From positions 1 to 48,903 of the forward strand of contig JNVT01000019.1 of NCBI GenBank assembly GCA_000737985.1: 48,903 nucleotides of DNA, given 5' to 3'. Each line of letters starts with the position of its first letter. The first letter of the stretch is position 1. The notes below the pieces were generated by a model. It was not told the DNA's origin, did not search any database, and saw nothing but the letters and a program-made list of their open reading frames with translations. A program made the translations under genes and the position numbers. Shown piece after piece: positions 35,459 to 44,344 of the stretch. This DNA is from Gammaproteobacteria bacterium MFB021. GTDB lineage: Bacteria; Pseudomonadota; Gammaproteobacteria; Pseudomonadales; Halomonadaceae.

Positions 35459-36028
35459 ATGTCGGCGACCCCCGAAGCCTCCCCGCGCAGCGACCTGCTG
35501 GTCTGGATCGATCTCGAGATGACCGGACTCGACCCCAACCGCGAGCGTATCATCGAGGTGGCAACGCTGATCACCGATGGCGACCTCGAGCTGATCGCCG
35601 AGGGCCCCGTACTCGCGGTGCACCAGCCCGAGGCACTGCTCGACGGCATGGACGCCTGGAATCAGAAGACCCACGGTGACTCCGGGCTGATCGAGCGAGT
35701 GAAGCGCAGCGAGATCGATACCGCCGAGGCCGAACGGCGCACGCTCGATTTCCTGCGCCGCTACGTGGCGCCGGGCACATCGCCGGTGTGTGGCAACAGC
35801 ATCCATCAGGACCGCCGTTTCCTCGAGCGCGAGATGCCGGCGCTCAACGACTTCTTCCATTACCGCAACCTCGACGTGTCGACGCTCAAGGAGCTGGCCA
35901 AGCGCTGGAACCCGGCGGCGGCCAGTAGCTTCAGCAAGCGCAACACCCACCAGGCCCTGGATGACATCCGTGAATCCCTGGCCGAGCTCAAGCACTATCG
36001 CCAGACTTTCCTCAAGCTGGCCGAATGA
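35459..36028 (+). CDS. orn: Oligoribonuclease
   Basis: Orn degrades two-to-five-nucleotide RNA remnants, including pGpG from c-di-GMP turnover, and is essential in many gammaproteobacteria. From ATG 35459 it has 189 residues (E. coli 181). The DEDDh exonuclease residues are visible in [30 protein letters not shown] and the final [16 protein letters not shown], which holds the catalytic His and Asp. It is divergent from rsgA and convergent with queG; the short gap to queG contains a MITE-end-like sequence. Confidence 0.96.
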   Translation: MSATPEASPRSDLLVWIDLEMTGLDPNRERIIEVATLITDGDLELIAEGPVLAVHQPEALLDGMDAWNQKTHGDSGLIERVKRSEIDTAEAERRTLDFLRRYVAPGTSPVCGNSIHQDRRFLEREMPALNDFFHYRNLDVSTLKELAKRWNPAAASSFSKRNTHQALDDIRESLAELKHYRQTFLKLAE

Positions 36029-36036
36029 GCCAGCGC

Positions 36037-36066
36037 CGCTCGTCGACTTTTCAAACAGTTCCTAGG
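36037..36066. repeat. Sequence resembling the right end of the 17.7 kb MITE-like element
   Basis: Thirty bases match 17806-17835 at 24 positions, including GACTTTTC, ACAG and the final CCTAGG. As at the 17.7 kb site, the CTAG holds the stop codon of a minus-strand gene (queG). No matching left end is present within the short orn-queG gap, so this is a solo end, a decayed copy or coincidence. Confidence 0.4.
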
Positions 36067-37180
36067 CGCTGACGATCCGCGCCTGGCGCTTGTGGCGCTG
36101 CTCGGCGAGCGCCCAGCGCACGTGCTCGCGCACCAGATCCGAAGGGTAGGCCAGCCGCGCGCGCAGGGCGCCTTCGACACGCTCGCTCCAGGGCGCATTG
36201 CCCAGTCCCACGGCGAGATTGCGCAGCCAGCGCTCGTAGCCGATGCGCCGGATCGGGCTGCCTTCGGTGCGCTTGAGAAACTCCGTTTCGCTCCAGGCGA
36301 ACAGCGCCACCAGCTCGGCTCGGTCGAGGTCGTGGCGCGGAGCGAAGTCGGGCTCGTCGCTGGCGCGGGTGAAGCGGGTGAAGGGGCAGAACAGCTGGCA
36401 GTCGTCGCAGCCGTAGACGCGATTGCCCATGGCGCGGCGGTATTCGACAGGAATGGCGCCATGCAGCTCGATGGTCAGATATGAGATGCAGCGCCGGGCG
36501 TCGACCACCTTGTCCTCGACGATGGCGCCGGTGGGGCAGGCGCTCCGGCAGCTCGAGCAGGAGCCGCAGTGCTCGCGGGCGAAGGGCGCATCCACCGGTA
36601 GCGGCAGGTCGGTGTAGAGCTCGCCGAGGAAGAACAGCGAGCCGGCCTTGGGGTCGAGCAGCATGGCGTTCTTGCCGAACCAGCCGATGCCGGCCTTGTG
36701 CGCCAGGGCGCGCTCCATCACCGGCGCCGAGTCGACGAAGGCGCGGTAGCCGAAGGGCCCTACAGCCGTTTGGATCTGCCGCGCCAGTTGGTCGAGGCGC
36801 TTGCGGATCAGCTTGTGGTAATCGCGGCCGAGGGCGTAGCGCGAGATATAGGCGCGCTGCGGCTGCCCCAGCACGCGGGTGGTCTCCACCTCCGGCGGCA
36901 GGTAGTCCATGCGCGCGCTGATCACGCGCAGGGTGCCGGGGACCAGCTCGGCCGGGCGCGTACGCTTGGTGCCGTGCTTGGCCATATAGGCCATCTCGCC
37001 GTGGTGGCCGACCTCCAGCCAGCGTGCCAGATAGCGCTCGTGGGTGGCGAGATCGGTATCGGTGATCCCCACCGCCTGGAAGCCGAGTTCGCGTCCCCAC
37101 TGCTTGATCTGGGCAGCGAGGGCGGTGGTGTCGATCTCGGCGGACGGGGTGCGCGCGGAGCACGGGCGCTGCTCGCTCAT
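36062..37180 (-). CDS. queG: Epoxyqueuosine reductase
   Basis: QueG reduces epoxyqueuosine to queuosine at tRNA position 34, using cobalamin and two [4Fe-4S] clusters. From ATG 37180, behind an AGGAAG site, it has 372 residues. The N-terminal domain shows AYISRYALGRDYHKLIRKRL and AGIGWFGKNAMLL; the clusters are in CGSCSSCRSACPTGAI and CDDCQLFCPF. A C-terminal HEAT-like region follows. It is divergent from nnr, an arrangement seen in Pseudomonas too. Its stop codon is part of the CTAG of a MITE-end-like sequence. Confidence 0.95.
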   Translation of the reverse strand: MSEQRPCSARTPSAEIDTTALAAQIKQWGRELGFQAVGITDTDLATHERYLARWLEVGHHGEMAYMAKHGTKRTRPAELVPGTLRVISARMDYLPPEVETTRVLGQPQRAYISRYALGRDYHKLIRKRLDQLARQIQTAVGPFGYRAFVDSAPVMERALAHKAGIGWFGKNAMLLDPKAGSLFFLGELYTDLPLPVDAPFAREHCGSCSSCRSACPTGAIVEDKVVDARRCISYLTIELHGAIPVEYRRAMGNRVYGCDDCQLFCPFTRFTRASDEPDFAPRHDLDRAELVALFAWSETEFLKRTEGSPIRRIGYERWLRNLAVGLGNAPWSERVEGALRARLAYPSDLVREHVRWALAEQRHKRQARIVSA

Positions 37181-37301
37181 GCGTCTTCCTGCTCGTCTCG
37201 GGTGGCTCGGGCCGCGAGCGGTGCTCGGGTGCGCTACCCTACACCAGATCCAACCGCAACGGCAGGCCGCGCGCGCCGCCATGGGCTCTTCAGGAGGCGA
37301 C

Positions 37302-38789
37302 ATGCAGACACGGATCGAGGCGAGGCCGCTCTATCTCGCGGCCCAGGTACGCGAGATGGACCGCCGCGTCATCGCCGAGGGGGGCGAGGGTTTCTGGCTG
37401 ATGCGCCAGGCGGGGGAGGCTGCCTATGCGCTGCTACGTGCACGCTGGCCCAGGGCGCGGCGACTGTGCGTGCTCTGCGGTGGTGGCAACAACGGCGGCG
37501 ACGGCTATGTGCTGGCGGCGCTGGCCGCCGCCGACGGCCTGACCGTACAGCTGATTGCGCTGACTCCGCCGGATAAACTCGCGGGCGATGCGCGACGGGC
37601 CTTCGAACTGGCCGCGGAAGCCGGACTCGATGCGCTCGGCTGGCGTGATGAGCTGACCCTGGATGGCGAGGTGATTGTCGACGCCATGCTCGGCACCGGC
37701 GCCCGGGGCGCGCCACGCGGCGACGTCGCGACCGCGATCGCCCAGCTCGATGCCGCCGGCAGGCCGGTGATGGCGCTGGACGTCCCCTCCGGGGTCGATG
37801 TCGACAGCGGCCATGTCGAGGGCGCGGCGGTACATGCCACGCTCACGCTCACCTTTATCGCCGACAAGTTCGGCCTGCACACCGGCGTCGCGCTGGATCA
37901 TGTCGGCGATCTGACCCTGGCCGCTCTGGGGGTGGACGCGCGCGCCTTCACAGATCTGGCGCCGGTGGCGTGGTGCCAGGACGCGCAGTGGCTGGCCACG
38001 GCCCTGCCGCGTCGATGCCCTAGCGACCACAAGGGCACCCACGGCCATGTGCTGGTGATCGCGGGCGCGCCGGGCATGGGCGGGGCAGCACTGATGACCA
38101 GCGAGATGGTGGCGCGGGTCGGCGCCGGCAAGGTGAGCCTGGCAACCGATGCCGCCCACGTCGCCGCGAGTCTCACCCGCTTTCCCGAGATCATGGCCCA
38201 CGGCGTTCGCGGGGGCGCCGATCTCACCGCGCTGGTGGCAGCGGCAGACGTCATCGCGGTGGGGCCGGGTATCGGCACCGGCGCCTGGGGCCAGGCCGCG
38301 CTGCAGCAAGCGCTGACCGCCGACAAGCCGTGCGTGGTCGATGCCGATGGTCTCAATCTGCTCGCCGCCCGCGAGTCACCGACTCGGCGCGACGCCTGGG
38401 TGCTGACGCCGCATCCCGGCGAGGCCGCACGCCTGCTCGGCTGGAGCACGGCGGCGGTGCAGCGTGACCGGCGTGGCGCGGTGATCGCGCTGCAGCAGCG
38501 CTGGGGTGGCTGCGTGGTGCTCAAGGGCCCCGGGACGCTGGTGTACGACGGCGAGCGACTCGACCTGTGCCCCTACGGCAACCCAGGAATGGCCAGCGGC
38601 GGGATGGGGGATGCGTTGACCGGGATCATCGCCGGCCTGCTGGGGCAGCTCGGCGAGCCGGCAAGGGCGGCGCGGCTGGGGGTGCTGATCCATGCCCTGG
38701 CCGCGGACGCGGCAAGCGCCGCTGGCGGTCAGCGTGGTCTGCTGGCGAGCGATCTGGCATCCTATGCGCGACGCTTGGCCAACCCCTGA
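37302..38789 (+). CDS. nnr: Bifunctional NAD(P)HX epimerase/dehydratase
   Basis: This fusion enzyme repairs hydrated NADH and NADPH. The ATG at 37302 follows CAGGAGG and gives 495 residues. The N-terminal epimerase (NnrE/YjeF_N, ~1-215) shows CGGGNNGGDGYV and VDAMLGTGARGAPRG. The C-terminal ADP/ATP-dependent dehydratase (NnrD, ~230-495) shows HKGTHGHVLVIAGAPGMGGA, VGPGIGTGAWG and the catalytic NPGMASGGMGDALTGIIAG. nnr begins a plus-strand run in which tsaE follows after 126 bases without recognisable features. Confidence 0.95.
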   Translation: MQTRIEARPLYLAAQVREMDRRVIAEGGEGFWLMRQAGEAAYALLRARWPRARRLCVLCGGGNNGGDGYVLAALAAADGLTVQLIALTPPDKLAGDARRAFELAAEAGLDALGWRDELTLDGEVIVDAMLGTGARGAPRGDVATAIAQLDAAGRPVMALDVPSGVDVDSGHVEGAAVHATLTLTFIADKFGLHTGVALDHVGDLTLAALGVDARAFTDLAPVAWCQDAQWLATALPRRCPSDHKGTHGHVLVIAGAPGMGGAALMTSEMVARVGAGKVSLATDAAHVAASLTRFPEIMAHGVRGGADLTALVAAADVIAVGPGIGTGAWGQAALQQALTADKPCVVDADGLNLLAARESPTRRDAWVLTPHPGEAARLLGWSTAAVQRDRRGAVIALQQRWGGCVVLKGPGTLVYDGERLDLCPYGNPGMASGGMGDALTGIIAGLLGQLGEPARAARLGVLIHALAADAASAAGGQRGLLASDLASYARRLANP

Positions 38790-38915
38790 CGGCCGGCAGC
38801 GTGAGCCCCGGCGGCTATGCCGCAGCCACGCTGCTGCCGCCGCTCTGCCGCGGCCGTTTCTTGACTCGAGGCCGATCCGTGATGCGGCCCGAACTTTGAC
38901 GAAGCTAGTGCAACC

Positions 38916-39395
38916 ATGCCGATCCTACTGCAAGACGAAGCCGCCCAGGTGGCCTTCGGCGAATCCCTGGGACACGCCCTCGCCGGGCGCGGCCAGATTC
39001 ATCTGATCGGTGAGCTGGGCGCCGGCAAGACCACGCTGACGCGCGGCATCCTGCGCGCCCATGGTCATGCGGGGGCGGTCAAGAGCCCTACCTATACCCT
39101 GGTCGAGCCCTACGAACTGGGCCGCTACCGGGTCTACCATTTCGACCTCTACCGCCTCGGTGATCCCGAGGAGCTCGAGTTCATGGGCGCACGCGACATG
39201 CTGGACGACAGCGTTCTCAGCGTGATCGAGTGGCCCAGTCGCGGCGCAGGATGGCTGCCGCGACCCGATCTCGAACTGCACCTGAACCTGGCCGAGAGCG
39301 GGCGCCGGGTCGCGGCGGTAGCGCACACTCAACATGGACGTGACGTGCTGGCCTCGCTGCCGGCGGCGTTGAGCGACAAGGAAGAGGCATGCTGA
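38916..39395 (+). CDS. tsaE: tRNA threonylcarbamoyladenosine synthesis ATPase TsaE
   Basis: TsaE is the ATPase that, with TsaB and TsaD, drives formation of t6A at position 37 of ANN-decoding tRNAs. The 159-residue protein has the Walker A motif GELGAGKTTLTRG, then VKSPTYTLVEPYE and VYHFDLYRLGDPEELEF, and a Walker B-like VLSVIEWP. Length is normal for the family. Its last codons overlap the amiB start by seven bases, so the two are coupled, as in many gammaproteobacteria. Confidence 0.95.
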   Translation: MPILLQDEAAQVAFGESLGHALAGRGQIHLIGELGAGKTTLTRGILRAHGHAGAVKSPTYTLVEPYELGRYRVYHFDLYRLGDPEELEFMGARDMLDDSVLSVIEWPSRGAGWLPRPDLELHLNLAESGRRVAAVAHTQHGRDVLASLPAALSDKEEAC

Positions 39396-40906
39396 AGGAT
39401 GTGGCACACAGGGACACAGCGTCAGCGGGCGCGGTAGCGCGCGGCTGGTGGCACCGCAGTGGCGGGCTGGCGCTGCTGGCGCTCGGCTGTCTGCTGCTGG
39501 CACTCGGCTGTCTGCTGCCGGCCTCGGCGGCGCAGGCGGCCAAGGTCAATAATCTGCGGCTGTGGTCGGCGCCCGACCACGTGCGCTTGGTGTTCGATCT
39601 CTCGGGGCCGGTGCAGGCCAACGTCTTCACCCTGGACAATCCGCGCCGGGTGGTGATCGATCTCGACAGCACCCAGCTAGACGTCGACATCGCCAAGCTC
39701 GACCTCGACGCCAGTGCCATCGACAAGGTGCGCACCGGCGTGCGCGAAAGCGGCGGGCTGCGCGTGGTGCTCGACGTCAATCGTGCGGTGGTGCCCAAGA
39801 GCTTCACCCTGCCGCCCAACAAGCAGTACAGCGACCGTCTGGTGGTCGATCTCGACTACCCCGGCGCCAGCGCCGTGGCCGATCCGATCGATCCCATCGA
39901 AGCGATGATCCGCGATCAGGAGATCGCCGCGCAGCGGGCGCAGAAGGAGGCGGTGGCCGAGGGCAATCCGGAGCAGGCCGATGCGGTCGCCGCTACGGTG
40001 GAGGCGCAGCCGCATCCCAAGCGCGACATCATCATCGCCGTCGACCCCGGGCACGGTGGCGAGGATCCGGGGGCGATCGGCCCCAACGGCACGCGCGAGA
40101 AGGACGTGGTGCTGGGGATCGCGCGCAAGCTCAAGCAGCGCTTCGACCAGACCCCGGGGTTCAAGGCCTTCATGACCCGTGACAGCGACTACTATGTCGG
40201 CCTGCGCCAGCGCACCCTGCTGGCGCGCCAGCAGAAGGCGGACTTCTTCGTCTCGATCCACGCCGATGCGGTGCGCAGCCGGCAGCCCTCGGGCAGCTCG
40301 GTGTATGCGCTCTCCCAGGGCGGGGCGACCTCCGAGACCGCGCGCTGGCTGGCGGCGAGCGAGAACCAGTCGGACCTGATCGGCGGCGTCGACGGCAATC
40401 TGAGCCTCGATGACAAGGACGAGGTGCTGCGCGGCGTGCTGCTCGATCTGACCATGACCGCGACCATGAACGACTCGCTGGCCACCGGTGGTCAGGTGCT
40501 CGACAAGCTGGGGCGGATCAATAAGCTGCACAAGTCCAAGGTGGAGCAGGCGGGCTTCGTGGTACTGAAGTCGCCGGATATCCCCTCGCTGCTGGTGGAG
40601 ACCGGTTTCATCTCCAACCCCAGAGAGGAGGCGGAGCTGCGTTCCTCGAAGCATCAGGCCGAGCTCGCCCAGGCGATCTATGCCGGGATTGTGGCGCACT
40701 TCCGTCAGCATCCGCCGCCCGCCAGCCTGCTGGCGTGGCAGCGCGATCAGGGCCGCGGCAGCGCCAGCAACGAATACCGGGTGCGCGCCGGCGATACTCT
40801 GTCGCAGGTGGCGGCGGGCCACGGCATCAGCATGCGCGCGCTGAAGCAGGCCAATGGCCTCGACAGCGACATCCTGCGCGTGGGTCAGGTGCTGACGATT
40901 CCGTGA
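39389..40906 (+). CDS. amiB: N-acetylmuramoyl-L-alanine amidase (AmiB type)
   Basis: The 505-residue periplasmic enzyme cuts the stem peptide from peptidoglycan during cell separation. Order of domains: signal peptide (to ~residue 50), AMIN domain (~52-155) for septal targeting, a charged linker, a zinc amidase domain (~213-435) with His222 and Glu237 in VDPGHGGEDPGAI and TREKD, His291 in SIHADA and the catalytic Glu in LLVETGFISN. A C-terminal LysM domain ends the protein (EYRVRAGDTLSQVAAGHGIS). The signal peptide core contains an internal duplication. It is coupled to tsaE upstream and followed by mutL after 31 bases. Confidence 0.95.
   Translation: MLKDVAHRDTASAGAVARGWWHRSGGLALLALGCLLLALGCLLPASAAQAAKVNNLRLWSAPDHVRLVFDLSGPVQANVFTLDNPRRVVIDLDSTQLDVDIAKLDLDASAIDKVRTGVRESGGLRVVLDVNRAVVPKSFTLPPNKQYSDRLVVDLDYPGASAVADPIDPIEAMIRDQEIAAQRAQKEAVAEGNPEQADAVAATVEAQPHPKRDIIIAVDPGHGGEDPGAIGPNGTREKDVVLGIARKLKQRFDQTPGFKAFMTRDSDYYVGLRQRTLLARQQKADFFVSIHADAVRSRQPSGSSVYALSQGGATSETARWLAASENQSDLIGGVDGNLSLDDKDEVLRGVLLDLTMTATMNDSLATGGQVLDKLGRINKLHKSKVEQAGFVVLKSPDIPSLLVETGFISNPREEAELRSSKHQAELAQAIYAGIVAHFRQHPPPASLLAWQRDQGRGSASNEYRVRAGDTLSQVAAGHGISMRALKQANGLDSDILRVGQVLTIP
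39473..39514 (+). repeat. 21-bp tandem duplication in the amiB signal peptide
   Basis: Two adjacent 21-bp units (39473-39493 and 39494-39514) differ at one base and encode the same heptapeptide LLALGCL twice. This lengthens the hydrophobic core of the signal peptide. It is not a consensus lipobox because the -3 position is alanine. Confidence 0.85.
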
Positions 40907-40937
40907 ACAGGCGATATCGGACGAGGAGAGCTGATAG

Positions 40938-42956
40938 ATGAACGAGGCGTCACGTATCCGCGTTCTCGACCCGCGCCTGGCCAACCAGATCGCGGCAGGT
41001 GAGGTGGTCGAACGGCCGGCCTCGGTGGTCAAGGAGATCGTCGAGAACGCCATCGACGCCGGTGGGCGGCGTATCGAGATCGAGCTGGAGTCCGGCGGCA
41101 CGCGCCTGATCCGGGTGCGTGACGACGGCAGCGGCATCGGCGAAGAGGATCTGCCGCTGGCGCTGTCGCGCCACGCCACCAGCAAGATCGCCTCGCTCGA
41201 TGATCTCGAGGATGTCGCCAGCCTCGGCTTCCGCGGCGAGGCGCTGGCCTCGATCAGTGCGGTATCGCGGCTGGAGCTGATCTCCAACGCCGCCGACGAC
41301 CCCACCGGGGGATGGCGAGTGGTCGCCGAGGGTCGTGAGATGGCTCCAAGGGTGACACCAGCACCGCACCCCCGCGGCACCTCGGTGCTGGTGCGTGATC
41401 TGTTCTTCAACACGCCGGCGCGGCGCAAGTTCCTGCGCACCGAGAAGACCGAGTTCGGCCACGTCGAGGAGGCCTTCCGCCGCCTGGCGCTGTCGCGCTT
41501 CGATATTGCCTGGCTGCTGCGCCACAACCAGAAGGTGGTCCATCAGCTGCCGGCGGCGGCCGACGATCAGCGCGGTCACGAGCGCCGCATCGCCGCGCTG
41601 CTGGGCAAGCGCTTCATCGACGAGTCGCTGCATCTCGACCTCGAGGCGTCCGGTTTGCGTCTGTGGGGCTGGGTGGGGCTGCCCACCCATTCGCGGGCCC
41701 AGGCCGACCAGCAGTACTTCTTCGTCAACGGGCGCGTGGTGCGCGACCGCCTGGTCGCCCACGCCATCCGCCAGGCCTACCGCGACGTGCTGTTCAACGG
41801 TCGCCATCCGGTGTTCGTGCTCTATCTCGAACTCGACCCCCGGGTGGTCGATGTCAATGTGCACCCGACCAAGCACGAGGTGCGCTTCCGCGATGGGCGT
41901 CTGGTCCACGACTTTCTGTTCTCGAGCCTGCATCGCGCGCTGGCCGAAGTGCGACCCAACCCTCAGGGCGTGGCCGATGCCGATGCGCAAGCGCCCGCAG
42001 GCGTGGATAGCGGGGAGGCACGGCAACCGGGAGGCGCGCCCCCGGGGGGCGATGACGCGGCGCTGCCGGCATGGCAGCAGCAGCGTATGCCGCTCTCCGG
42101 CCAGCACGAGCGCAGCGGTGCGGGTAGCGGCTACGCCCCGCGCCAGGACGGCAGTCCGCGGCCGCCGGCCCAGCGTATCCGCGAATTCATGGCCGGCTAC
42201 CACGCCCTGCACCCGGATCATGAGTCGACCCTGCTCACGCCGCGGCAGGCGGAAGACGAGAGCGCGGGCGAGGCGGCGGCAGAGGGCCCCGGTGGCAGTG
42301 CCGCCGCGCTCGCCAGTCGCGAGCGCCCGGCGCCGGATGTCGCCACGCTGGCGGCGCACGATGATACCCAGGCGCCGCCGCTGGGTTATGCGGTCGCGCA
42401 GCTGCACGGCGTCTATATCCTGGCCCAGAGCGAGCGCGGCATGGTCATCGTCGACATGCACGCGGCCCACGAGCGCATCGTCTACGAGCGCATGAAACAG
42501 CAGATCCACGCCGGCGCCCTGGATGCCCAGCCGCTGCTGGTCCCGGTCTCGATCGCGGTCGGTGCGGCCGAGGCGGAGACCGCCGAACGCGAGCGCGAGG
42601 CGTTCTCGCGGCTGGGTGTCGAGCTCGATGCTGCCGGCCCCGAGACCTTGCTGGTGCGTCAGGTGCCGGCGCTGCTCGCCGATGCCGATATCGAACCGCT
42701 GATCCGCGACATGCTCGGCGATCTCGAGCGCTACGGGCGCTCCGACCGTTTCGAGACGCACATCAACCAGCTGCTCGGCACCATGGCCTGTCATGGCAGT
42801 GTGCGCGCCAACCGCGCGCTGACGCTGCCGGAGATGAATGCGCTGCTGCGTGACATGGAGCGCACCGAGCGCAGCGGCCAGTGCAACCATGGCCGCCCGA
42901 CCTGGACCGAGATGTCGATGGCGCAGTTGGACAAGCTGTTCTTGCGCGGCCAGTGA
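40938..42956 (+). CDS. mutL: DNA mismatch repair protein MutL, endonuclease type
   Basis: MutL links mismatch recognition by MutS to strand removal. The 672-residue protein has the GHKL ATPase with [31 protein letters not shown] and [16 protein letters not shown] variable proline/acid-rich linker (~335-480) follows, then the dimerisation domain. The latter contains DMHA(x)2E(x)4E at residues 506-517, equivalent to the DQHA endonuclease motif, plus ACHGSVRAN and QCNHGRPTW metal-binding segments. It is therefore predicted to nick DNA itself, unlike E. coli MutL. It lies between amiB and miaA, the usual order. Confidence 0.95.
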   Translation: MNEASRIRVLDPRLANQIAAGEVVERPASVVKEIVENAIDAGGRRIEIELESGGTRLIRVRDDGSGIGEEDLPLALSRHATSKIASLDDLEDVASLGFRGEALASISAVSRLELISNAADDPTGGWRVVAEGREMAPRVTPAPHPRGTSVLVRDLFFNTPARRKFLRTEKTEFGHVEEAFRRLALSRFDIAWLLRHNQKVVHQLPAAADDQRGHERRIAALLGKRFIDESLHLDLEASGLRLWGWVGLPTHSRAQADQQYFFVNGRVVRDRLVAHAIRQAYRDVLFNGRHPVFVLYLELDPRVVDVNVHPTKHEVRFRDGRLVHDFLFSSLHRALAEVRPNPQGVADADAQAPAGVDSGEARQPGGAPPGGDDAALPAWQQQRMPLSGQHERSGAGSGYAPRQDGSPRPPAQRIREFMAGYHALHPDHESTLLTPRQAEDESAGEAAAEGPGGSAAALASRERPAPDVATLAAHDDTQAPPLGYAVAQLHGVYILAQSERGMVIVDMHAAHERIVYERMKQQIHAGALDAQPLLVPVSIAVGAAEAETAEREREAFSRLGVELDAAGPETLLVRQVPALLADADIEPLIRDMLGDLERYGRSDRFETHINQLLGTMACHGSVRANRALTLPEMNALLRDMERTERSGQCNHGRPTWTEMSMAQLDKLFLRGQ

Positions 42957-42977
42957 ACCGTTCTTTAGAGATCATAC

Positions 42978-43919
42978 GTGACCCGAGATGACCGCCCGAC
43001 GGCGATCCTGCTGCTGGGGCCGACCGCCGCCGGCAAGACCGACACCGCGATTGCGCTCCACGAGCGCTGCGGCTGCGAGCTGATCAGCGTCGACTCGGCG
43101 ATGGTCTATCGCGGCATGGATATCGGTACCGCCAAGCCCAGTGCCGAGGAGCTGGCACGCGCGCCCCACCGGCTGATCGATATCCGTGATCCGGCCGAGC
43201 GCTATTCGGCGGCGGATTTCCGTGAGGATGCCTTGAGCGCCATGCAGGCGATCTCTGCCGGCGGCAAGACGCCGCTGCTGGTCGGTGGGACCATGATGTA
43301 CGCCAAGCGCCTGGTGGAGGGCGTGGCCGAGATGCCGGCAGCGGACCCCGAACTGCGCGAGACGCTGCGCCAGCGCGGTGAGACGCACGGCTACGCGGCG
43401 CTGCACGCCGAGCTGGCGGCGGTCGACCCCGAGGCCGCGGCGGCGATCCATCCGCACAACCGCCAGCGTCTGATCCGGGCGCTGGAGGTGCAGCGGGTGA
43501 GCGGCATCGCGCTGAGCGAGCACTGGCGTCGGCAGCAGCGGGAAAACTTTCCGTGGCGCCTGTTGTCCATTGCTCTCGCACCCGCCGATCGCGCCGAACT
43601 CCACCGGCGCATTGCGGTGCGATTCGAGGCGATGCTGGATGGCGGATTCATCGAGGAAGTGGCTACCTTGAAACAGCGGGATGGCCTGCACCTCGATCTG
43701 CCTTCCATGCGCAGCGTCGGTTATCGTCAGGCGTGGGAGCATCTCGATGGCGCTTACGACCGCGATGGCCTGCGTGCCCGAGGGGTGGCCGCCACCCGTC
43801 AATTGGCCAAGCGCCAGCTGACCTGGTTGCGGCGTTGGCCCGGGCTGGTGTGGGTCGACAGCAGCGCGCCCGATGCCCTCGCGCAGGTCGTGAAAATCGT
43901 GCGTGCCCACGGGACTTAG
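42978..43919 (+). CDS. miaA: tRNA dimethylallyltransferase
   Basis: MiaA adds the dimethylallyl group to A37 of tRNAs reading UNN codons (i6A, precursor of ms2i6A). The 313-residue protein starts with GTG at 42978. It has the P-loop LGPTAAGKTDTAIAL, VDSAMVYRGMDIGTAKP, LVGGTMMYAKRLVEG and the C-terminal SMRSVGYRQAWEHLDG. It follows mutL after 21 bases. The gap to hfq holds a possible attenuator, so partial cotranscription into hfq is likely, as in E. coli. Confidence 0.95.
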   Translation: MTRDDRPTAILLLGPTAAGKTDTAIALHERCGCELISVDSAMVYRGMDIGTAKPSAEELARAPHRLIDIRDPAERYSAADFREDALSAMQAISAGGKTPLLVGGTMMYAKRLVEGVAEMPAADPELRETLRQRGETHGYAALHAELAAVDPEAAAAIHPHNRQRLIRALEVQRVSGIALSEHWRRQQRENFPWRLLSIALAPADRAELHRRIAVRFEAMLDGGFIEEVATLKQRDGLHLDLPSMRSVGYRQAWEHLDGAYDRDGLRARGVAATRQLAKRQLTWLRRWPGLVWVDSSAPDALAQVVKIVRAHGT

Positions 43920-44033
43920 CGTAAAATGAAAGCTTCGTCACGACGATGGCGAGCGGCGATCGCTGCCGTGCCACACTGCCGGAACCGAGTGCGGCGTCGC
44001 CGACAACAGAACAGCAAGTCAAAAACAGTATGG

Positions 44034-44059
44034 CTCATCTCGCCAGAGCGATGAGTTTT
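44034..44059 (+). terminator. Weak attenuator-like hairpin before hfq
   Basis: CTCATCTCGC (44034-44043) can pair with GCGATGAG (44048-44055) with a two-base bulge, followed by TTTT (44056-44059). It ends 19 bases before the hfq start and could limit readthrough from miaA. Confidence 0.35.
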
Positions 44060-44078
44060 CACATTATGGGAGAGCAAC

Positions 44079-44330
44079 ATGTCCAAAGGGCAGTCCCTTC
44101 AGGACCCGTACCTGAACATCCTGCGCAAGGAGCGCATCCCGGTTTCCATCTTCCTCGTCAACGGCATCAAGCTGCAGGGTCAGATCGAGTCCTTCGATCA
44201 GTTCGTCATCCTGCTGCGCAACACCGTGAGCCAGATGGTCTACAAGCACGCCATCTCCACGGTCGTGCCCTCCCGTAACGTCCGGTTGCCGCCGCAGGAC
44301 CCCAATGCAGCGCCCGGGCTCGATAATTGA
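44079..44330 (+). CDS. hfq: RNA chaperone Hfq
   Basis: Hfq is the hexameric Sm-like protein that pairs small RNAs with mRNAs. The 83-residue protein carries Sm1 ([20 protein letters not shown]) and Sm2 ([12 protein letters not shown]), with the proximal-face QSLQDPYLN and the hexamer residues FDQFVILL. The acidic tail is very short, as in Pseudomonas. A GGGAGAG ribosome binding site lies before the ATG. The next gene, hflX, starts 14 bases downstream, giving the common miaA-hfq-hflX cluster. Confidence 0.98.
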   Translation: MSKGQSLQDPYLNILRKERIPVSIFLVNGIKLQGQIESFDQFVILLRNTVSQMVYKHAISTVVPSRNVRLPPQDPNAAPGLDN

Positions 44331-44344
44331 TCGAGAGGTAGTGA

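Noticed and set aside
39481-39514. Lipobox in AmiB (LALGC)
   Set aside because: The -3 residue is alanine and the -2 residue leucine, which does not fit the consensus; AmiB proteins are normally soluble periplasmic enzymes.
39677-42890. Two 600+ codon open frames on the minus strand opposite amiB and mutL
   Set aside because: Composition is Arg/His/Gln-rich shadow sequence, with no domains, and both overlap certain genes.
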